Shown here: positions 38,174-47,900 of the stretch, piece by piece
How the letters are laid out: each line of letters opens with the position of its first letter
Numbering within the stretch: the stretch's first letter is position 1
Source: Drosophila persimilis
Taxonomy: Eukaryota; Arthropoda; Insecta; Diptera; Drosophilidae
Length of the DNA: 64,000 nucleotides
NCBI RefSeq assembly: GCF_003286085.1
Contig: NW_020825331.1
Location: forward strand, 1,240,001 to 1,304,000
Direction: 5' to 3'
Made by a program: the position numbers and the translations under genes
Notes under the pieces: model-generated
The model's input: the letters and a program-made list of their open reading frames with translations, nothing else
Told to the model about the DNA's origin: nothing
The model's database searches: none

Positions 38174-38984
38174 TTGTAATGCCTTTGCTTAGTAGCTATC
38201 CGGATCTTGTATTTATATTGAAATATGCACATTTTTATATTCGTGTTAATTATTTTATTATTATGTTTTCGCGACATTAAATTTGCACTAGGTTCTATTG
38301 AAAAGCTTAAATCCCCGATAGTTAATGATTATGTGAGTAAAACTAAAGCCAGTTAAAGCTATTTAAATTTAAAATTCTTAATGCGACTGATGTAAAATAG
38401 ATATTCGTTGGAATATGCCATAGTGATATGAATGATAAATATATACATATATAACAAATTTTGGTTTTGATAAGCCGATAATTTATGGTTCAGTGAACTA
38501 AATTAAGCGTAATTCTAGCGCAAATATGCCAACAATTAATTTTAAAAAAGAAATATTGAAATTTTAAATTGAATTTCAAACAAACGCTGTATAAATTCTG
38601 GCATCAAAAGTCTAGTAAAAGGTTATAAGTTATTGTGAAAGGTAAAAAAAAAAAAAAATTACAATACAAAATTTAATTTTGAACAAAATAAAATCAAATC
38701 AATATTCTACATTTCATAATATTATAATTCCTTTTTTTTGGTTTACATTTAAATGTTGTTTTAGTAGTCTCTTTAGTAATATGTGGAATGATTTTGTGTC
38801 TTTTCGTTAATTGGGATATTAATTAGATCGTAATAGTTTTAATGATTATCAACAAGGTTTGCGAGAGTGCGAAACCTGATAATTATTACGTGCTTCATAA
38901 ATAATAAACAAATAAGCATGCCAAAGACAGCTTAAAGTTGTAAGTAAATAAATATTTTCATTGAAAAACACTTGTTTTTAGAGG
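38174..38984. other. AT-rich spacer and leader of the giant repeat gene
   Basis: This spacer is about 75-80% AT. Near its end a GTAAGT donor (38940) and a TTTTTAG acceptor (38980-38981) would bound a 42-base leader intron just before the giant ORF's ATG. No coding sequence is seen. Confidence 0.45.
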
Positions 38985-41900
38985 ATGCCAGGAAAACGAT
39001 TTTTCAATAGGACCAAGATGAAATCAGTTGGCCATAAAAGAAAATATCCCGTGTCAACAAAGACTTTTCAGGGGAATATAAGGACCCCTGAGAGACATGC
39101 CAACAAAAGGTCAACATTGAGTTTATCATGCACAAAACATCTGCTTCCTCTATATTTGAAATCGCCCGGTAATATAGTCTACACAACTACATCAAAGACT
39201 GTATTTTCATCTGATGCAGAATTCCAAGCTCCACTTTTTTCATCAGCGAGGCTAGGACTAAGATTAAAAATTGAAAAAGTTTCTCAGACTGTTTCAAATG
39301 CACTAAAACTACTGCTTAGAGCAAAAGTTAGCAGCATTTATTCAGTAACTGGACCTCCTGCTGATCAGGGTCACTTGAGAAAAACATCATCGACTGAGAA
39401 ATTTTACACTCTGCAACTCCAAAATTTAAACGTGGGCAAGCCTCCATCCACCCTCAGAAATAGTTTGCTCACCTTACCTTTGAACAAACTATCGTCATCG
39501 GTTAGGAGGTCGATTTGGGCAGGTCGCTTACCACCAGATTATATAAATATACCGTTACCTAATTCACAAACTCAACCAGTATATGCTACAGATAAATTGA
39601 AATCAATGACAGAACCAAAGAGCTTTTCAACTTTCACATCATCAATGGACGAAGAAAGTACACCAGAAACCAGAAACAAAAATAACAAAAAATCATTGCA
39701 ATCGCCAGAAGCCCTGCCTGTATCATCGTCAACCAAAAGATTGGAAAGTTCGGGGACCAAACCAATGCCAATATCACGTTATTCGGGACAGTTCTTTCGG
39801 GCTGGGGACGAAGAAGTATCACCAAAAAAAGCATTGACCTCAACACCCCGTTCACAATCAGTTCCAACTATCACAGAGTCTACTGAGAATACATCATCCA
39901 CAGCTTCGATATGGATGAGTACTATAATCGAGTACTCGGAAAATACAAATAAAAAACCCGTATCCACAACACAGACAATAATACCTTCATCAATACCACT
40001 TCCTAGCACTCCTTCATTCATACCATCGATAAACATAACTTCAGAAAAATCCTTTGCGCTACCATTCATTGGTAGCGGACCACCAGGAAGTGGCCAAACA
40101 GAAGAAACAAAACCAGTCTCAACGAACGATTTAGCTAATTTACTCAGTACTTCTGAAAAAACACGCACGGAAACGGATGCATCAATAGAGTCACTCGCAT
40201 CTCTTAAAAGTTCAGCGGTTCCATTCAATACGATCGAACCACCAGAAGGTGACCAAACAGAAGTATCACCCCCAGTCTCAGTCGACTCGACAGAAAGAGG
40301 AACTCTCACGTCCGATTTAGTTCATAAACTCAGTACTCCTGAAGGAAAACGTACGGATCCCGATGCTTCAGTAGAGTCACTCGCATCTCTTAAAAGTTCA
40401 GCGCTTCCATTCGCCACGACCGAACCACCAGAAGGTGGCCAAACAGAAGTATCACCACCAGTCTTAGTCGACTCGACAGAAAGAGGAACTCTCAGGTCCG
40501 ATTTAGTTCATAAACTCAGTACTCCTGAAGAAAATCTTACGGAACTGGAGTCCTCAGTAGAGTCTTTCGCTTCTCTTAAAAGTTCAGTACTACCATATAC
40601 TACGACGGAGCCACCAGAAGGTGGTCAACTAGAGGGACCACCAACAGTCTCAGCGGACTCGACAGAAAAAGGACTTCTTACGTCCGATACAATTCAATTA
40701 CTCACCACTTCTGAAAAGAAACATACGGAGCCGGATGCTTCAGTAGAGTCACTCCCATCTCTTAAAAGTTCAGCGCTTCCATTCACCACGATCGAACCAC
40801 CAGAAGGTGGCCAAACAGAAGTATCACCCCCAGTCTCAGCCGACTCGACAGAAAGAGGAATTCTCACGTCCGATTTAATTCATACACTCAGTACTCCTGA
40901 AGAAAAACGTACGGAACCGGATGCTTCAGTAGAGTCACTCGCATCTCTTAAAAGTTCAGCGCTTCCATTCAATACGATCGAACCACCAGAAGGTGGCCAA
41001 ACAGAAGTATCACCCCCAGTCTTAGTCGACTCGACAGAAAGAGGAATTCTCACGTCCGATTTAATTCATACACTCAGTACTCCTGAAGAAAAACGTACGG
41101 AACCGGATGATTCAGTAGAGTCACTCGCATCTCTTAAAAGTTCAGCGCTTCCATTCAATACGATCGAACCATCAGAAGGTGGCCAAACAGAAGAATCACC
41201 ACCAGTCTTAGTCGACTCGACAGAAAGAGGAACTCTCACGTCCGATTTAGTTCATAAACTCAGTACTCCTGAAGAAAATCTTACGGAACTGGAGTCCTCA
41301 GTAGAGTCTTTCGCTTCTCTTAAAAGTTCAGTACTACCATATACTACGACGGAGCCACCAGAAGGTGGTCAACTAGAGGGACCACCAACAGTCTCAGCGG
41401 ACTCGACAGAAAAAGGACTTCTTACGTCCGATACAATTCAATTACTCACCACTTCTGAAAAGAAACATACGGAGCCGGATGCTTCAGTAGAGTCACTCAC
41501 ATCTCTTAAAAGTTCAGCGCTTCCATTCACCTTGATCGAACCACCAGAAGGTGGCCAAACAGAAGTATCACCCCCAGTCTCAGTCGACTCGATAGAAAGA
41601 GGAACTCTCACGTCCGATTTAGTTCATAAACTCAGTACTCCTGAAGAAAATCTTACGGAACTGGAGTCCCCAGTAGAGTCTTTCGCTTCTCTTAAAAGTT
41701 CAGTACTACCATATACTACGACGGAGCCACCAGAAGGTGGTCAACTAGAGGGACCACCAACAGTCTCAGCGGACTCTACAGAAAAAGGACTTCTTACGTC
41801 CGATACAATTCAATTACTCACCACTTCTGAAGAGAAACATACGGAGCCAGATGCTTCAGTAGAGTCACTCGCATCTCTTAAAAGTTCAGCGCTTCCATTC

Positions 41901-44900
41901 GCCACGACCGAACCACCAGAAGGTGGCCAAACAGAAGTAACACTACCAGTCTCAGCCGACTCGACAGAAAGCGGAATTCTCGCGTCCGATTTAATTCATA
42001 CACTCAGTACTCCTGAAGAAAAACGTACGGAACCGGATGCTTCAGTAGAGTCACTCGCATCTCTTAAAAGTTCAGCGCTTCCATTCAATACGATCGAACA
42101 ACCAGAAGGTGGCCAAACAGAAGTATCACCCCCAGTCTCAGTCGACTCGACAGAAAGAGGAACTCTCACGTCCGATTTAGTTCATAAACTCAGTACTCCT
42201 GAAGAAAATCTTACGGAACTGGAGTCCCCAGTAGAGTCTTTCGCTTCTCTTAAAAGTTCAGTACTACCATATACTACGACGGAGCCACCAGAAGGTGGTC
42301 AACTAGAGGGACCACCAACAGTCTCAGCGGACTCGACAGAAAAAGGACTTCTTACGTCCGATATAATTCAATTACTCACCACTTCTGAAGAGGAACATAC
42401 GGAGCCGGATGCTTCAGTAGAGTCACTCCCATCTCTTAAAAGTTCAGCGCTTCCATTCAATACGATCGAACCACCAGAAGGTGGCCAAACAGAAGTATCA
42501 CCCCCAGTCTCAGTCGACTCGACAGAAAGAGGAACTCTCACGTCCGATTTAGTTCATAAACTCAGTACTCCTGAAGAAAATCTTACGGAACTGGAGTCCT
42601 CAGTAGAGTCTTTCGCTTCTCTTAAAAGTTCAGTAATACCATATACTACGACGGAGGCACCAGAAGGTGGTCAACTAGAGGGACCACCAACAGTCGCAGC
42701 GGACTCGACAGAAAAAGGACTTCTTACGTCCGATATAATTCAATTACTCACCACTTCTGAAGAGAAACATACGGAGTCGGATGTTTCAGCAGAGTCACTC
42801 CCATCTCTTAAAAGTTCAGCGCTTCCATTCACCACGATCGAACCACCAGAAGGTGGCCAAACAGAAGTATCACCCCCAGTCTCAGCCGACTCGACAGAAA
42901 GCGGAATTCTCACGTCCGATTTAATTCATACACTCAGTACTCCTGAAGATAAACGTACGGAACCGGATGCTTCAGTAGAGTCACTCGCATCTCTTAAAAG
43001 TTCAGCGCTTCCATTCAATACGATCGAACCACCAGAAGGTGGCCAAACAGAAGTATCACCCCCAGTCTCAGTCGACTCGACAGAAAGAGGAACTCTCACG
43101 TCCGATTTAGTTCATAAACTCAGTACTCCTGAAGAAAATCTTACGGAACTGGAGTCCTCAGTAGCGTCTTTCGCTTCTCTTAAAAGTTCAGTACTACCAT
43201 ATACTACGACGGAGCCACCAGAAGGTGGTCAACTAGAGGGACCACCAACAGTCTTAGCGGACTCGACAGAAAAAGGACTTCTTACGTCCGATATAATTCA
43301 ATTACTCACCACTTCTGAAGAGAAACATACGGAGTCGGATTTTTCAGCAGAGTCACTCCCATCTCTTAAAAGTTCAGCGCTTCCATTCACCACGATCGAA
43401 CCACCAGAAGGTGGCCAAACAGAAGTATCACCCCCAGTCTCAGCCGACTCGACAGAAAGAGGAATTCTCACGTCCGATTTAATTCATACACTCAGTACTC
43501 CTGAAGAAAAACGTACGGAAACGGATGCTTCAGTAGAGTCACTCGCATCTCTTAAAAGTTCAGCGCTTCCATTCAATACGATCGAACCACCAGAAGGTGG
43601 CCAAACAGAAGTAACACCACCAGTCTCAGTCCACTCGACAGAAAGAGGAATTCTCACGTCCGATTTAATTCATACACTCAGTACTCTTAAAGAAAAGCGT
43701 ACGGAACCGGATGCTTCAGTAGACTCTCCCCCATCTCCTACAATTTTAGCGCTGCCACTCACCACGACCGAACCACCAGACGGTGGCCAATCAGAAGTAT
43801 CTCTACCAGTCTCAGTCGACTCGACAGAAAGAGGAATTCTCACGTCCGATTTAATTCATACACTCAGTACTCCTGAAGAAAAACGTACGGAACCGGATAC
43901 TTCAGTAGAGTCACTCGCATCTGTTAAAAGTTCAGCGCTTCCATTCACCACGATCGAACCATCAGAAGGTGTCCAAACAGAAGTATCACCACCACTCTCA
44001 GGCCACTCGACAGAAAGAGCAATTCTTACGTCCGGTTTAGTTCATACACTCAGTACTTCTGAAAAAACACGCACGGAACCGGATGCTTCAGTAGAGTCAC
44101 TCGCAACTCCTACAAGTTCAGCGCTTCCATTCACCACGACCGAACCAGCAGAAGGTGGCCAGACAGAAGTAACACCACCAGTCTCAGTCCACTCGACAGA
44201 AAGAGGAATTCTCACGTCCGATTTAATTCATACACTCAGTACTCCTGAAGAAAAACGTACGGAACCGGATACTTCAGTAGAGTCACTCGCATCTGTTAAA
44301 AGTTCAGCGCTTCCATTCACCACGATCGAACCACCAGACGGTGGCCAATCAGAAGTATCACCACCAGTCTCAGTCGACTCGACAGAAAGAGGAATTCTTA
44401 CATCCGATTTAATTGAAACCCTCAGTACTCCTGAACAAAAACGTACGGAACCGGATGCTTCAATAGAGTCACTCGCAACTCTTAAAAGTTCAGCACTTCC
44501 ATTCACCACGACCGAACCACCAGAAGGTGGCCAAACAGAAGTAACACCACCAGTCTCAGTCCACTCGACAGAAAGAGGAATTCTTACATCCGATTTATTT
44601 GATACACTCAGTACTCCTGAAGAAAAACGTACGGAACCGGATGCTTCAGTAGAGTCACTCGCATCTCTTAAAAGTTCAGCGCTTCCATTCGCCACGACCG
44701 AACCACCAGAAGGTGGCCAATCAGAAGTATCACCACCAGTCTCAGTCGACTCGACAGAAAGAGGAATTCTTACATCCGATTTAATTGAAACACGTAGTAC
44801 TCCTGAACAAAAACGTACGGAACCGGATGCTTCAATAGAGTCACTCGCAACTCTTAAAAGTTCAGCGCTTCCATTCACCACGATCGAACCACCAGACGGT

Positions 44901-47900
44901 GGCCAATCAGAAGTATCACCACCAGTCTCAGTCCACTCGACAGAAAGAGGAATTCTTACATCCGATTTATTTGATACACTCAGTACTCCTGAAGAAAAAC
45001 GTACGGAACCGGATGCTTCAGTAGAGTCACTCGCATCTCTTAAAAGTTCAGCGCTTCCATTCGCCACGACCGTACCACCAGAAGGTGGCCAATCAGAAGT
45101 ATCACCACCAGTCTCAGTCGACTCGACAGAAAGAGGAATTCTTACATCCGATTTAATTAATACACTCAGTACTCCTGAAGAAAAACGTACGGAACCGGAT
45201 GCTTCAGTAGAGTCACTCGCATCTCTTAAAAGTACAGCGCTTCCATTCGCCACGACCGAACCACCAGAAGGTGGCCAATCAGAAGTATCACCACCAGTCT
45301 CAGTCGACTCGACAGAAAGGGGAATTCTTACATCCGATTTAATTAATACACTCAGTACTCCTGAAGAAAAACGTACGGAACCGGATGTTTCAGTAGACTC
45401 TCCCCCATCTCCTACAATTTTAGCGCTGCCATTCACCACGACCGAACCACCAGACGGTGGCCAATCAGAAGTATCACCACCAGTCTCAGTCGACTCGACA
45501 GAAAGAGGAATTCTCACGTCCGATTTAATTCATAAACTCAGTACTCTTGAAGAAAAGCGTACGGAACCGGATGCTTCAGTAGAGTCACTCGCATCTCTTA
45601 AAAGTTCAGCGCTTCCATTCACCACGACCGAACCACCAGAAGGTGGCCAATCAGAAGTATCACCACCAGTCTCAGTCGACTCGACAGAAAGTGGAATTCT
45701 TACATCCGATTTATTTGATACACTCAGTACTCCTGAAGAAAAACGTACGGAACCGGATGCTTCAGTAGAGTCACTCGCATCTCTTAAAAGTTCAGCGCTT
45801 CCATTCGCCACGACCGTACCACCAGAAGGTGGCCAATCAGAAGTATCACCACCAGTCTCAGTCGACTCGACAGAAAGAGGAATTCTTACATCCGATTTAA
45901 TTAATACACTCAGTACTCCTGAAGAAAAACGTACGGAACCGGATGCTTCAGTAGAGTCACTCGCATCTCTTAAAAGTTCAGCGCTTCCATTCGCCACGAC
46001 CGAACCACCAGAAGGTGGCCAATCAGAAGTATCACCACCAGTCTCAGTCGACTCGACAGAAAGAGGAATTCTTACATCCGATTTCATTGATATACTCAGT
46101 ACTCCTGAAGAAAAACGTACGGAACCGGATGCTTCAGTAGAGTCACTCGCATCTCTTAAAAGTTCAGCGCTTCCATTCGCCACGACCGAACCACCAGAAG
46201 GTGGCCAATCAGAAGTATCACCACCAGTCTCAGTCGACTCGACAGAAAGAGGAATTCTTACATCCGATTTCATTGATATACTCAGTACTCCTGAAGAAAA
46301 ACGTACGGAACCGGATGCTTCAGTAGAGTCACTCGCATCTCTTAAAAGTTCAGCGCTTCCATTCGCCACGACCGAACCACCAGAAGGTGGCCAATCAGAA
46401 GTATCACCACCAGTCTCAGTCGACTCGACAGAAAGAGGAATTCTTACATCCGATTTAATTAATTTACCCACTACTTCTGAAGAAAAACATTTGGAGCCGG
46501 ATCCTTCATTAGATTCATTCGCATCTCCTGAAAGTTCTGTTTTTCCATTCACTTCGATCGAACCACCAGAAGTTGGCCAAACAGGGATATCACATCTCGT
46601 ATCAGTGGACTCGACAGAAGTAGGAATTCATACGTCTGATTTAATTAGTTTACTCAGTACTTCTGAAGAGAAAAGTACGGATCCGGATCATTCAGTAGAT
46701 TCATTCGCATCTCCTGAAAGTTCAGTTCTTCCATTCACTTCGATCGAACCACCAGAAGATGGCCAAACAGGGATATCACATCTCGTATCAGTGGACTCGA
46801 CAGAAGTAGGAATTCGTACGTCTGATTTAATTAGTTTACTCAGTACTTCTGAAGAGAAAAGTACGGAACCCGATCCTTCAATGGATTCATTCGCATCTTC
46901 TGAAAGTTCAGTTCTTCCATTCACTTCGATCGAACCACCAGAAGATGGCCAAACAGGGATATCACATCTTGTTTCAGTGGACTCGACAGAAAGAGGAATT
47001 CTTACATCCGATTTAATTGATACACTCAGTACTCCTGAAGAAAAACGTACGGAACCGGATGCTTCGGTAGACTCTCCCCCATCTCCTACAATTTCAGTGC
47101 TTCCATTCACCACGATCGAACCACCAGGAGGTGGCCAAGCAGAAGTATCACCCCAAATCTCAGTGGACTCTACAGAAAGAGGTGTTCCTACTTCCGATTT
47201 CATTAATTTACCCACTACTTCTGAAGAAAAACATTCGGAGCCGGATCCTTCATTAGATTCATTCGCATCTCCTGAAAGTTCTGTTTTTCCATTCACTTCG
47301 ATCGAACCACCAGAAGTTGGCCAAACAGGGATATCACATCTCGTATCAGTGGACTCGACAGAAGTAGGAATTCATACGTCTGATTTAATTAGTTTACTCA
47401 GTACTTCTGAAGAAAAAAGTACGGATCCGGATCATTCAGTATATTCATTCGCATCTCCTGAAAGTTCAGTTCTTCCATTCACTTCGATGGAACCACCAGA
47501 AGTTGGTCAAACAGGGATATCACATCTCGTATCAGTGGACTCGACAGAAGTAGGAATTCGTACGTCTGATTTAATTAGTTTACTCAGTACTTCTGAAGAG
47601 AAAAGTACGGAACCCGATCCTTCAGTAGATTCATTCGCATCTCCTGAAAGTTCAGTTCTTCCATTCACTTCGATCGAACCACCAGAAGTTGGCCAAACAG
47701 GGATATCACATCTTGTTTCAGTGGACTCGACAGAAGTAGGAATTCATACGTCTGATTTAATTAGTTTACTCAGTACTTCTGAAGAGAAAAGTACGGATCC
47801 GGATCATTCAGTAGATTCATTCGCATCTCCTGAAAGTTCAGTTCTTCTATTCACTTCGATCGAACCACCAGAAGATGGGCAAACAGGGATATCACATCTC

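Noticed and set aside
44228..46552. Long minus-strand open frames (429 and 340 codons) opposite the giant repeat gene
   Set aside because: They exist because the 186-bp unit, a multiple of three, happens to lack stops in one antisense frame. They mirror the sense repeats and have no independent start, splice or promoter evidence.
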